Below are positions 1-6,836 of a stretch of DNA of 15,243 nt, in pieces. A model generated the notes under the pieces. It was not told where the DNA came from, did no database searches, and saw only the letters and a list, made by a program, of their open reading frames with translations. The DNA comes from an uncultured Bacteroidota bacterium. GTDB lineage: Bacteria; Bacteroidota; Bacteroidia; Flavobacteriales; Schleiferiaceae. The DNA is taken from positions 1-15,243 of the forward strand of contig CAJXMS010000018.1 in the NCBI GenBank assembly GCA_913056475.1. The letters run 5' to 3'. The position numbers were made by a program, and so were the translations under genes. Position 1 is the stretch's first letter; each line of letters begins with the position of its first letter.

Positions 1-43
1 CGCCAGGAGCGCGGCCTCCTACCGGTCCTCGCAGGACTTTCCC

Positions 44-86
44 CCTTGACCTACCGCCCGCGGGCCCCATCCAGGGCGCAAACCAT
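44..86. repeat. Direct repeat, copy 1
   Basis: This 43-nt segment, beginning CCTTGACCTACCGCCCGC, is nearly repeated at 252-295. The two differ by a few substitutions and one single-base indel. The core CCATCCAGGGCGCAAAC is identical in both. Both copies lie in the same orientation and flank the hairpin cluster at 123-212, which suggests one composite repeat unit, perhaps part of a dispersed family. Confidence 0.8.
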
Positions 87-122
87 ACAAGGGAATTGCC
101 CCTCGCTTACCGCCCCAATAGA

Positions 123-212
123 AAAGGCTGAAAGCCTTTCATTCATTAGCCTGGGCTTGGCAAGCCCAGGGGAAAGACGTAACCACCGCCCAGGCAAGGC
201 TGAAGGCCTTGC
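123..212. repeat. REP-like cluster of three hairpins
   Basis: Three small inverted repeats follow each other. The first is AAAGGCT(123-129)/AGCCTTT(133-139). The second is CCTGGGCTTG(150-159)/CAAGCCCAGG(161-170), a perfect 10-nt inverted repeat. The third is GCAAGGC(194-200)/GCCTTGC(206-212). The first and third share an AAGGCTGAA-type core with similar loops. The style resembles REP/BIME-like dispersed palindromes that in other bacteria are moved by IS200-like Y1 transposases. That family link is inferred; no transposase is present in the window. Confidence 0.6.
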
Positions 213-251
213 TATTAACATGCCACAGAACTGATAATACAAGGGCCTTGT

Positions 252-295
252 CCTTGACCTATCGCCCGCGTGGACCCATCCAGGGCGCAAACAAT
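252..295. repeat. Direct repeat, copy 2
   Basis: This is the 44-nt partner of the copy at 44-86, in the same orientation. It has one extra base (GCGTGGACCC against GCGGGCCCC) and a few substitutions. A short TACAAGGG string also recurs at 86-93 and 238-245, just outside the two copies. The copies have therefore diverged somewhat and are probably old, or belong to a variable family. Confidence 0.8.
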
Positions 296-443
296 GTGAG
301 GGCTGTAACCCCAGACGGTTTCCCCCGCAAGCAAGGACAAGGGTGCTAAAAGGCCGGGAGCCGCCCCGGCGCGATAGGCAAAAAAAAAGGAAAACGCGTC
401 TGGCCGCCCGGAGCACATTTGGCCGAAAGGCCCAGCAAAAAAC

Positions 444-986
444 CTAAGCCGGAAGCAGCACCTCCCCCACGGGCTGGTCATGCGCTTCCCGGGGGAGTTC
501 CTGGGCCAGCATCTGAAAGGGATAGGCCAGCGCCAGGGCGTGGCGATGAGGGGTATGGGCCAGCAGGCGGTCGTAATAGCCGCCGCCATAGCCCACGCGG
601 TAGCCGGCCGGATCAAAGGCCAGACCCGGGACCAGGATAAGATCATAACCTCCCGTGTACACCTCCGTAGTGGCCGGGTAACGGGTATGGTAACGGCCGT
701 GGCGAAGGGCCTGTAAGTCGCGTAAGGGGCGGTTTTCCAATTGTCCTTGCGCCAGCGTTTTGGGGGCGTAGAGCTGGAGGCCCTGGTCCAGCATAAACCG
801 GAGACTGGGTTCCAGATTGACCTCCTCCGGTAGGGGCAGGTAGGTATGAATGCGCTGCACCGGGTGACGAGCCAGCCACTGGCAGAGCTTTTGGTTAAGC
901 TGGCGGTCCCAGTGGGTTTTCTGCCGGGGGCGTAGGGCGCGGCGTTTTGGACGGAGCCGCTGGCGGAGATTTTCTTTGGAAACCAT
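444..986 (-). CDS. fau: 5-formyltetrahydrofolate cyclo-ligase
   Basis: This enzyme converts 5-formyl-THF to 5,10-methenyl-THF using ATP, recovering folate from a dead-end form in the cytoplasm. The protein is 180 aa, normal for the family. The basic N-terminus (KENLRQRLRPKRRAL) is the usual start of the fold. PLPEE at 51-55 fits the substrate loop. The signature VPGLAFDPAGYRVGYGGGYY (119-138) is the conserved nucleotide-binding segment. The C-terminal DQPVGEVLLP also fits. The ATG at 986 is chosen because a -7 box lies just upstream at 995-1002 and the longer frame would run through it. The gene lies downstream of the peroxiredoxin gene but is separated from it by a terminator, so it is probably transcribed alone. 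Confidence in function is high. Confidence 0.95.
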   Translation of the reverse strand: MVSKENLRQRLRPKRRALRPRQKTHWDRQLNQKLCQWLARHPVQRIHTYLPLPEEVNLEPSLRFMLDQGLQLYAPKTLAQGQLENRPLRDLQALRHGRYHTRYPATTEVYTGGYDLILVPGLAFDPAGYRVGYGGGYYDRLLAHTPHRHALALAYPFQMLAQELPREAHDQPVGEVLLPA

Positions 987-994
987 GGACGGCG

Positions 995-1027
995 CAAAGG
1001 TAAGCGCCCCTCCGTCCGGCCCACAAA
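995..1027 (-). promoter_or_regulatory. Promoter of the cyclo-ligase gene
   Basis: Reading the minus strand, TACCTTTG (995-1002) matches the Bacteroidota -7 consensus TAnnTTTG. TTTG at 1024-1027 could be the -33 element with a 21-nt spacer. Only 8 nt separate the -7 box from the ATG, predicting a leader of only a few nucleotides. The -33 element lies in the T tract of the upstream terminator. Confidence 0.6.
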
Positions 1028-1055
1028 AAAGCAGCTCCCGTGGGGAAGCTGCTTT
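1025..1055 (-). terminator. Intrinsic terminator after the peroxiredoxin gene
   Basis: On the minus strand AAAGCAGCT pairs with AGCTGCTTT (9 bp, arms 1047-1055 and 1028-1036). A further CCC/GGG pairing sits inside past a bulged T, and a run of T follows the 3' arm. It lies 24 nt beyond the peroxiredoxin stop codon, where a rho-independent terminator is expected. Confidence 0.8.
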
Positions 1056-1079
1056 GGGGTACCGTAGGGCGCCGGGCCA

Positions 1080-1733
1080 TTAGAGGCTCTTTTTTGCCAG
1101 GTAAAAGTCTACCTTTTCTACGGAGTCATCGTTTACGCGCTGATCCATTTCTTCCAGGGTTTTGGGGGGCGGCACAATGGCTTTATCGCCCGGCTGCCAG
1201 TCTACCGGCAGGGCGCAGGCGTTCTCATCGGCGGTTTGCAAGGCGATGAGACTCCGCTTGATCTCTTCCATGTTGCGACCCACATTGAGGGGGTAGTACA
1301 TGATGAGGCGGATGGTGCCCTTGGGGTCGATGAAGAATACGGCCCGTACGGCGGCGGTGGTGTCTTCATTTTCGTGCAGCATGCCGTAGAGCTGCGACAC
1401 TTTGGTGTCGAGATCGGCGATGATGGGAAAGTTGAAGTACACGCCGGTTTTTTCTTTGACGTTATTGACCCAGGCCATGTGGGAATGGATGCTGTCGATG
1501 CTAAGCCCGAGCAGCTTGGTATTGCGCTCCGCAAAGAAGTCTTTTTCCTGGGCAAAGGCGCTCATTTCGGTGGTGCACACGGGGGTAAAATCGGCCGGGT
1601 GGGAAAAGAGGACTACCCAGCTGTCTTTATTGTAATCAGACAGACGGAGCGGGCCGGTAGTGGTGGCGGCGTCAAAATCGGGCGCTTGATCGCCGATACG
1701 GGGCATTTGGGGTTTTTGCACTTGATCTTCCAT
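1080..1733 (-). CDS. Peroxiredoxin, 1-Cys (Prx6) type
   Basis: This is a thiol peroxidase that reduces hydrogen peroxide, alkyl hydroperoxides or peroxynitrite. At 217 aa it has the Prx6 length. The active-site loop HPADFTPVCTTE places the peroxidatic Cys at 53 with its helper Thr at 50. The conserved Arg is R130 in AAVRAVFFIDP. The C-terminal extension, with YYPLNVGRNMEEIKRSL and then ALPVDWQPGD, is typical of Prx6 rather than of AhpC or BCP. A second Cys at 173 is present; whether it acts as a resolving Cys is unknown. There is no signal peptide, so it should be cytoplasmic. It has its own promoter (1764-1794) and terminator (1025-1055), so it is a single-gene unit. The physiological reductant cannot be read from the context. 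Confidence 0.94.
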   Translation of the reverse strand: MEDQVQKPQMPRIGDQAPDFDAATTTGPLRLSDYNKDSWVVLFSHPADFTPVCTTEMSAFAQEKDFFAERNTKLLGLSIDSIHSHMAWVNNVKEKTGVYFNFPIIADLDTKVSQLYGMLHENEDTTAAVRAVFFIDPKGTIRLIMYYPLNVGRNMEEIKRSLIALQTADENACALPVDWQPGDKAIVPPPKTLEEMDQRVNDDSVEKVDFYLAKKSL

Positions 1734-1763
1734 TTTATCTATTGTTTTTGAAATTTGTTAGAG

Positions 1764-1794
1764 CAAAACTATAACACCCGAAAGGGGTGACAAG
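1764..1794 (-). promoter_or_regulatory. Promoter of the peroxiredoxin gene
   Basis: On the minus strand TAGTTTTG (1764-1771) fits the TAnnTTTG -7 box. CTTG (1791-1794), one base off TTTG, sits 19 nt upstream, which is a good spacing for the Bacteroidota sigma factor. The -7 box is 30 nt from the ATG, giving a leader of about 25 nt. The leader is A/T-rich, as expected where Shine-Dalgarno sites are not used. Confidence 0.65.
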
Positions 1795-1870
1795 TGAGGC
1801 GGGTCACCTAAGGGTCGTTTCGGGCCGCGCGGAGGGGCGCCGCCAAAGGCTTTAGCCCGGGGCGCAGGGC

Positions 1871-2527
1871 TTAGCTTTCCGCCAGCGCTGTATCCAAAAA
1901 CCGCAAAAAGGGCAGCGCGGCGGCGAAGTCGGCGCTGAGGGCTTCCAGCAATTGAGGGCTGCGAAGCTGACGCTGGGAAAGCGGGCGGGAAAAAACAAAA
2001 TCCTGATAGCGCAAAAGGTCTACGTGGGGATGATCCCGGGGATAATCCCGCGGGGCTACCTTGAGCTGATCGCCCTGGAGGGTTCCAAAACGGTCCCGGA
2101 AGGCCTCTTTCTGCAGGGCCGCCCGGAGCTCCGCGCCCCGCTCGTCTATCTGGGCCCGAATGGCGGCCCGGATGTCTCGCGCGGGCCGGTAAATACCGCC
2201 CCCAAAAAAAGCCGCTGCCGGGTGGATGTGCAGGTAGAGTCCGGCCTTGCCCCGGCCCCGGTTTACCATGATGCCAAAATGGTCTTTGTACGGGGGCTTA
2301 TCGGGGTGAAACTTGCGATTGTTATTGATGCGCGCCACCGACTTTTTGGGGTCTTGCCAGGGCATGGTATCCACGGTAGCCAGTTGATCATACAGCGCCT
2401 CGGTAAAAGCAATCACCTCCTGGCGATGCCCGTGATAGCGGTCCCGGTGGGCATCCAGCCATGCTTTGTCGTTGTGCGCCGCAAGGTCTTTTAGAAAGGT
2501 GAAAAGCGCGGGGGAAAAGTGCGTCAT
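1871..2527 (-). CDS. DUF2461 (TIGR02453-type) family protein
   Basis: This is a conserved protein of unknown biochemical role. At 218 aa it has the family length. The family hallmarks are visible: an N-terminal FLKDLAAHNDKAWLDAHR, matching the usual 'FL..L..NN.K.WF..NR..Y' pattern, then the central RINNNRKFHPDKPPYKDHFG and HIHPAAAFFGGGIYRP. The start is taken as the ATG at 2527, giving MTHFSPALFTFL. The longer frame to 2581 would begin with TTG and add a hydrophobic stretch not typical of the family. It is divergent from the VOC gene with 104 nt between them. No clear TAnnTTTG box was found upstream. Family membership is confident; function is unknown. Confidence 0.85.
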   Translation of the reverse strand: MTHFSPALFTFLKDLAAHNDKAWLDAHRDRYHGHRQEVIAFTEALYDQLATVDTMPWQDPKKSVARINNNRKFHPDKPPYKDHFGIMVNRGRGKAGLYLHIHPAAAFFGGGIYRPARDIRAAIRAQIDERGAELRAALQKEAFRDRFGTLQGDQLKVAPRDYPRDHPHVDLLRYQDFVFSRPLSQRQLRSPQLLEALSADFAAALPFLRFLDTALAES

Positions 2528-2631
2528 AGGAAAAAAGAAGCAAGGGAGGAGCCAAAAGGTTTGCAGTATAATGTTAACCAAGCCCCAGCGCTGTGTAATT
2601 TAGCCCCTTTCTCTCAAAAATTAGGTAGCCT

Positions 2632-3057
2632 ATGAACACCGCTCTAAGCCCTTTCCACCTGGCCATTCCCGTAAAGGACTTAGAAGGCTGCCGCCGCTTT
2701 TACGGGACGGTGCTGGGCTTCAGGGAAGGGCGCTCCGACCCCCACTGGGTAGATTTTGACTTTTTTGGCCATCAGCTGGTGCTGCATTATAGCCCGGAAA
2801 AAACGGCCTTGCAGCACAATCCGGTAGATGGCGAGCAGGTGCCGGTGCCTCATTTCGGGGTGGTCCTGCCCTGGGCAGACTGGGAAGCCTTCGCGGCCCT
2901 GCTCCGGGAAAAAGAGGTGCGCTTTATCATCGAACCCACCGTCCGCTTCGCGGGCACTCCGGGGGAACAAGCTACGCTCTTTTTCCAGGACCCCGATGGC
3001 AATGCGCTGGAGTTTAAGGCTTTTAAAAACCGGGAGGAGCAGCTCTTTGCCCGCTAA
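2632..3057 (+). CDS. VOC-superfamily (glyoxalase/dioxygenase-like) protein
   Basis: This is a 141-aa vicinal-oxygen-chelate protein, built from two beta-alpha-beta-beta-beta modules that usually bind a divalent metal. Candidate ligands are H9 (FHLAIPV), H47 or H52 in the HQLVLHYS strand, H74 (VPHFGVVL) and E127 (NALEFKAF). The segment FFQDPDGNALEFK (118-129) is the classic VOC end motif. The length matches stand-alone glyoxalase-like enzymes. The substrate cannot be deduced, and the frequent label 'bleomycin resistance protein' is not supported. The stop is only 17 nt from the convergent metG stop and no terminator hairpin is evident in that gap. Confidence 0.88.
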   Translation: MNTALSPFHLAIPVKDLEGCRRFYGTVLGFREGRSDPHWVDFDFFGHQLVLHYSPEKTALQHNPVDGEQVPVPHFGVVLPWADWEAFAALLREKEVRFIIEPTVRFAGTPGEQATLFFQDPDGNALEFKAFKNREEQLFAR

Positions 3058-3074
3058 AGCCGCGGAACGCCTCG

Positions 3075-5102
3075 CTACCGGACTACGGCGCCGTTCTCGG
3101 CTTCGGCAGGCGGCGCCACAAAGTGAAGCATCCCATCGGCATTCTCAGCCATGAGGATCATCCCCTGACTTTCTACGCCCCGCAGCTTCCGCGGGGCCAG
3201 ATTGGCCACTACCGTCACCCGCTGACCCGGCAAATGGGCCGCATCAAAATGTTGACGAATGCCCGATACGATGGTTCGCTGCTCGAAGCCCAGGTTTACC
3301 GATAGTTTGAGCAGCTTATCGGCTTTGGGCATTTCTTCGGCCGCGGTGATGGTCCCCACCCGGAGGTCTTGCTGGGTAAAGGTCTCAAAATCCATCTCCT
3401 CTTTCAGGGGAGGGTGCTTTTCTTCCGCGGGGGCGGGTTCTTCTAGTTTTTGTTTCTGGGCCTCCACGGCCTCATCGCTCACCTTTTCGAAGAGCAGATC
3501 GCCCTTTTCCACCCGGTGGCCGGCCGGCAGCAGGTCCCCATCGCTGAGCTTTTCCCAGGGGATCAAGTCCAGCTGCAAGTAGCCCCGCAGACGCGCCGCC
3601 GCAAAGGGCAGAAAAGGCTCCATCAATTGGCTAAGCAAGGCCGCCGTTTGCGCCGCTTCGTGCATGATCGCTTCGGTGCGGCTGGGGTCCGTTTTTTGGG
3701 TTTTCCAGGGCTCCTCCTCGGTCAGGTATTTGTTCCCTTCCCGGGCCAGCTGCATCATGGCCAGTTGTGCTTCCCTAAAGCGGTAGCGTTCCAGGGCGGC
3801 GGCCACCCGGTCTGGGGCCTGGCGGCGAGCCTTTTGGAGCTGTTCTTCGGCCGCCGTAGGGGCCTGGACCTCGGGGAGCTTTCCGTCGTAATACTTATTC
3901 AGCAGCACCAGCACCCGGTTTACAAAATTACCCAGCACCGCCACCAGCTCATTGTTGTTGCGATTTTGAAAATCCTTCCAGGTAAAGTCATTGTCCTTGG
4001 TCTCGGGGGCATTGGCGCAGAGGCAGTAGCGCAGGGCGTCTTCCTTGCCGGGAAAATCGGCCACGTACTCGTGCAGCCACACCGCCCAGTTGCGGCTGGT
4101 GGAGATCTTGCGGCCCTCCAGGTTCAGAAACTCGTTGGCCGGCACCTCATCGGGGAGGTGGTAATCGCCGTGCTCCATCAGCATAGAGGGAAAAGTAATG
4201 CAGTGAAACACGATGTTGTCCTTGCCTATGAAGTGCACCAATTTGGTATCTTCTCGCTGCCAATAATCGGTCCAGCGCTCCCCCAGGAGCTCCTTAGTAG
4301 CGGAGATATAGCCGATGGGCGCATCAAACCATACGTAGAGTACCTTACCCTCCGCCTGGGGCAGGGGCACCGGCACGCCCCAGTCCAGGTCACGCGTCAT
4401 GCTGCGGGCCTGCAGGCCGTCGCCACTTTGCAGCCAGCTCATGCACTGGCCGTACACATTGGGCTTCCAGTGGCCGTGGGCGCGGATGTACTGCTCAATT
4501 TTGCCACTGAGGTGGTCCAGGGGCAAAAACCAGTGGGTGGTTTCCCGGCGCTCGGGACGGCCCCCGCTGAGGCGAGATACCGGATTTTTGAGCTCCATGG
4601 GGCTCAAACTGCTGCCACAGCTTTCACACTGATCGCCGTAGGCTTCTTCAAAACCACAGTTGGGACAGGTGCCCTGGATGTAACGATCGGCCAGGAAACT
4701 TTCGGCTTGGGTATCGTAGTACTGTTCGGTGGTTTTTTCCACCAGCGAACCCTGCTCGTAAAGCTTGGTAAAAAAGTCCTGTGCCGTTTCCCGGTGAATG
4801 GCTTTGCTGGTGCGGGAAAAGATGTCGAAACTGCAACCGATGCCTTCCAGGCCCTTCCGGATCACCTCGTGGTAGCGGTCCACTATTTCCTTTGGGCTGC
4901 AGCCCTCCGCCTGCGCTTTCAGATTGATGGCCACGCCGTGTTCATCCGTGCCGCAGATAAACTGCACATCACGCCCTTGCTGCCGCAGGTAGCGCACGTA
5001 AATATCGGCCGGCAAATAACAGCCGGCCAGGTGACCTATATGCACCGGCCCGTTGGCGTAAGGCAAAGCGGCCGTAACGGTATAGCGCTGGGGCGTAGCC
5101 AT
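3075..5102 (-). CDS. metG: Methionyl-tRNA synthetase with C-terminal tRNA-binding domain
   Basis: This class I synthetase charges tRNA-Met, including the initiator. It is 675 aa from the chosen start, close to the full-length bacterial enzyme. HIGH is at 21-24, and the KMSKS-equivalent KISTS at 332-336 (GRKISTSRNW). A zinc knuckle uses C146, C149, C159 and C162 (CPNC...CESC). The anticodon-binding helical domain follows. From about 571 (DFETFTQQDLRVG) a Trbp111-like OB-fold domain of 105 aa provides extra tRNA binding and dimerisation. The linker before it is charged (EEPAPAEEKHPP). An in-frame ATG at 5147 would add 15 residues, but it lies upstream of the -7 box at 5127-5134. The ATG at 5102 also gives the family's usual N-terminus (MATPQRYTVTAALPYANG). 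Confidence 0.97.
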   Translation of the reverse strand: MATPQRYTVTAALPYANGPVHIGHLAGCYLPADIYVRYLRQQGRDVQFICGTDEHGVAINLKAQAEGCSPKEIVDRYHEVIRKGLEGIGCSFDIFSRTSKAIHRETAQDFFTKLYEQGSLVEKTTEQYYDTQAESFLADRYIQGTCPNCGFEEAYGDQCESCGSSLSPMELKNPVSRLSGGRPERRETTHWFLPLDHLSGKIEQYIRAHGHWKPNVYGQCMSWLQSGDGLQARSMTRDLDWGVPVPLPQAEGKVLYVWFDAPIGYISATKELLGERWTDYWQREDTKLVHFIGKDNIVFHCITFPSMLMEHGDYHLPDEVPANEFLNLEGRKISTSRNWAVWLHEYVADFPGKEDALRYCLCANAPETKDNDFTWKDFQNRNNNELVAVLGNFVNRVLVLLNKYYDGKLPEVQAPTAAEEQLQKARRQAPDRVAAALERYRFREAQLAMMQLAREGNKYLTEEEPWKTQKTDPSRTEAIMHEAAQTAALLSQLMEPFLPFAAARLRGYLQLDLIPWEKLSDGDLLPAGHRVEKGDLLFEKVSDEAVEAQKQKLEEPAPAEEKHPPLKEEMDFETFTQQDLRVGTITAAEEMPKADKLLKLSVNLGFEQRTIVSGIRQHFDAAHLPGQRVTVVANLAPRKLRGVESQGMILMAENADGMLHFVAPPAEAENGAVVR

Positions 5103-5126
5103 AGTGAGAGAGCTTTTTAAAGGGCG

Positions 5127-5134
5127 CAAAGGTA
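5127..5134 (-). promoter_or_regulatory. -7 box of the metG promoter
   Basis: TACCTTTG on the minus strand matches TAnnTTTG exactly, 24 nt from the metG ATG. No good TTTG is seen 17-21 nt further upstream. This box decides the metG start, because the longer frame begins upstream of it. Confidence 0.6.
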
Positions 5135-5169
5135 CCACATAAGTCACGAGGCCGTGCGGCAGCCCTTCT

Positions 5170-5177
5170 TACCTTTG
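5170..5177 (+). promoter_or_regulatory. -7 box of the alpha/beta hydrolase promoter
   Basis: TACCTTTG on the plus strand is an exact match to the -7 consensus, 46 nt before the hydrolase ATG. It is divergent from the identical metG box, with 35 bp between the two. No clear -33 element is visible. Confidence 0.55.
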
Positions 5178-5223
5178 CTGCGCTTTTAAGTAGGCCTGCC
5201 GGCCAAATGTATTTCGTCAAGAC

Positions 5224-5988
5224 ATGAAGCTTCACAGTCAAATTTTCGGAGAGGGGGCCCCCTTGCTCATCATGCACGGGGTTTTTGGTATGGGCGACAA
5301 CTGGAAAACCCTGGCCCGGCGTTGGTCGGAGCACTACCAGGTGCACGTGCTGGACATGCGCAACCACGGCCGAAGCCCCCACAGCGAGGCCTTTTCCTAT
5401 GAAGTGATGAGCGACGATGTACGCGAATACCTGGAAGACCATGGCCTTTCCTCCGCCCATCTTCTGGGGCACAGCATGGGCGGCAAGGTGGGAATGCTAT
5501 TTGCCTGCCTCTACCCGGAACACACCCGGAGCCTTACCGTGGCGGATATTGGGCCCCAATCCTACCGGCCCCATCACGAACAGGTAGTGGCCGCCCTGGA
5601 GGGCTTGGACCTTTCGCAAATCAGCAGCCGGCGCGAAGCTCAGGAACAGTTTGGCCCCGACTTACCCCCGGGGGTACGGCAATTTCTACTTAAAAACCTC
5701 TACTGGGAAAGCAAGGAAAGCCTCGGTTGGCGGTTTAACCTCCCGGTGCTGGCCCGCTCGGTGCGCGGGGAAACGGCCGGTTTACCCCCGCAAGCGCAGT
5801 ACGATGGGCCCGTGCTATTTGTACGGGGAGGGCGTTCCGCTTATTTGCCCGATGAGGCCCTGCCCCAGCTGCATGAGCATTTCCCCCAGGCGCAGTTAAA
5901 AACCCTCCCGGAAGCGGGCCACTGGCTCCATGCCGAGCAGCCGCAAGCCTTTTACGAACTGATCCAAGCGTTCTTAAGCGGGCAGTAG
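5224..5988 (+). CDS. Alpha/beta-fold hydrolase, YbfF-like esterase
   Basis: This 254-aa serine hydrolase has the length and motifs of the YbfF group of short-chain esterases. HGVFGMGDNW (18-27) forms the oxyanion-hole loop. DMRNHGRS (44-51) is the conserved loop before the nucleophile elbow. GHSMGG (82-87) puts the catalytic Ser at 84. VADIGP supplies the likely acid, D108. AGHWLHAEQP (231-240) supplies the catalytic His, H233. There is no signal peptide. The natural substrate is unknown; related enzymes hydrolyse short acyl esters and acyl-CoA in vitro. It is divergent from metG, and its last 15 nt overlap the end of convergent murI. Confidence 0.9.
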   Translation: MKLHSQIFGEGAPLLIMHGVFGMGDNWKTLARRWSEHYQVHVLDMRNHGRSPHSEAFSYEVMSDDVREYLEDHGLSSAHLLGHSMGGKVGMLFACLYPEHTRSLTVADIGPQSYRPHHEQVVAALEGLDLSQISSRREAQEQFGPDLPPGVRQFLLKNLYWESKESLGWRFNLPVLARSVRGETAGLPPQAQYDGPVLFVRGGRSAYLPDEALPQLHEHFPQAQLKTLPEAGHWLHAEQPQAFYELIQAFLSGQ

Positions 5989-6768
5989 CCGCTCTTCCAG
6001 GGCGATTTCGGAACCGAAAAAACGCCGGGCTACCTGGGTGAAAGCGGGCGTATTTTCACTCACGAAAAAGTGGGTTTCCGGTACACGGGCCTCCCTGAGC
6101 AAGTTTTCCCGCTGCAGCAGCGCCTGCAGGGCCAGGGCCACGCCGTGGGCCGAGTCGACCACGTGCACACCGCCCCGGTAGTAAGCCTCAATTTCGTCCT
6201 TAAGCAGGGGGTAATGCGTGCAGCCCAGGATAAGGGCCTGGATGCGATGAAAAGCAGGCTCCGAAAGGTAGGTATCAATGGCCCCGCGGCTCACCTCCGT
6301 TCCGGCAAAGCCTTCTTCGATAAGCGGGGCCAGCAGCGGGGTAGCTTTGGTGGCCACCTCGAGCTGCGGCTGCAAAGCCTTTAAGCGCTTGGCGTACACC
6401 TCCGAGCGGGCCGTGGCCCGGGTAGCGATTACCCCTACGTGCTCATAGCCCTGGTCTACTACGAAGCGGGCCGCCGGGTCAATCACGTTGAGCCAGTACA
6501 CCTCCGGGAATTCGGCCCGCAGGATATCGTAGGCGGTGGCGGAAGCACTATTGCAGGCAATTACGATGGTTTTACAGCCCTGCTCGATCAGGAAACGGGT
6601 TATACGCCGGCTGTACTCGATAATGGTGGGGGCGGATTTGTCGCCGTAGGGGGCGTGGCGGGTATCCCCAAAATAGATGAACGATTCCTGCGGCAAGAGC
6701 GCCCGGACGGCAGCGGCCACCGTGAGCCCCCCTACGCCAGAATCAAATATACCAATGGGCTTTTCCAT
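5974..6768 (-). CDS. murI: Glutamate racemase
   Basis: This enzyme makes D-glutamate for the peptidoglycan stem peptide by cofactor-independent two-base catalysis in the cytoplasm. The protein is 264 aa, the usual size. FDSGVGGLTV (8-17) is the substrate-binding loop and GDTRHAPYG (34-42) is conserved. The two catalytic cysteines are C72 in ACNSASA and C183 in GCTHYPLL. The start MEKPIGIFDSG is canonical. It closes the envelope gene block, but a strong terminator hairpin stands 24 nt before its ATG, so it is probably transcribed separately or by limited read-through. It overlaps the convergent hydrolase gene by 15 nt. Confidence 0.97.
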   Translation of the reverse strand: MEKPIGIFDSGVGGLTVAAAVRALLPQESFIYFGDTRHAPYGDKSAPTIIEYSRRITRFLIEQGCKTIVIACNSASATAYDILRAEFPEVYWLNVIDPAARFVVDQGYEHVGVIATRATARSEVYAKRLKALQPQLEVATKATPLLAPLIEEGFAGTEVSRGAIDTYLSEPAFHRIQALILGCTHYPLLKDEIEAYYRGGVHVVDSAHGVALALQALLQRENLLREARVPETHFFVSENTPAFTQVARRFFGSEIALEERLLPA

Positions 6769-6777
6769 ACCTGGCTA

Positions 6778-6808
6778 CGAAGCTACAAAAAGGGGCCCCG
6801 GGATAAAG
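6778..6808 (-). promoter_or_regulatory. Possible murI promoter overlapping the terminator
   Basis: TAGCTTCG (6778-6785, minus strand) differs from TAnnTTTG at one base and lies 9 nt before the murI ATG. CTTT (6805-6808), 19 nt upstream, would act as -33. It falls in the 3' arm of the terminator stem. The match is weak, but no other promoter space exists between the hairpin and murI. Confidence 0.35.
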
Positions 6809-6836
6809 CCTGTTTTCAGGCTTTATCCCGGGGCCC
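6787..6836 (-). terminator. Strong hairpin terminator after the second skp gene
   Basis: This is a perfect 20-bp stem: arms 6793-6812 and 6817-6836, loop of 4 nt (TTTT on the plus strand, AAAA on the minus). On the minus strand it is followed by a T run (CTTTTTG). It lies 47 nt past the skp stop. The stem is unusually long and GC-rich at its base (GGGCCCCGGG). The plus-strand side lacks a T tract, so the hairpin points in the skp direction. Confidence 0.88.

Larger units (their letters stand above)
1..443. other. 443-nt non-coding stretch with REP-like repeats
   Basis: I find no believable gene here. The open frames have no recognisable protein and end inside repeats. The stretch holds two copies of a ~43-nt direct repeat (44-86 and 252-295) around a cluster of three short hairpins (123-212). 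To the right are a GC-rich inverted repeat around 353-369 and a run of nine A at 380-388. On the minus strand, the direction of the neighbouring cyclo-ligase gene, the T run comes before the hairpin, so this is not a normal intrinsic terminator for that gene. Confidence 0.7.

Noticed and set aside
44..295. CRISPR array
   Set aside because: There are only two diverged repeat copies, about 165 nt apart, with palindromes between them and no cas genes.
353..388. GC-rich inverted repeat and A9 tract as terminator of the cyclo-ligase gene
   Set aside because: On the minus strand the T run comes before the hairpin, which is the wrong order for an intrinsic terminator.
215..1024. A 269-codon minus-strand frame overlapping the cyclo-ligase gene
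   Set aside because: It is Arg/Pro/Ser-rich low-complexity translation, out of frame with the enzyme, and runs through repeats and a terminator region.
2528..2581. TTG start extending the DUF2461 protein by 18 residues
   Set aside because: The extension looks like a weak hydrophobic peptide not expected for this family; the ATG at 2527 gives the usual beginning.
2632..3057. Labelling the VOC protein as bleomycin resistance
   Set aside because: Only the superfamily fold is evident; nothing in the sequence or context indicates antibiotic binding.
3450..5120. A 556-codon open frame on the plus strand opposite metG
   Set aside because: It is the antisense shadow of metG caused by high GC. It has no recognisable domains, while the metG frame has all synthetase motifs.
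5103..5147. Upstream ATG that would add 15 residues to metG
   Set aside because: It lies upstream of the exact -7 box at 5127-5134 and gives an atypical N-terminus.
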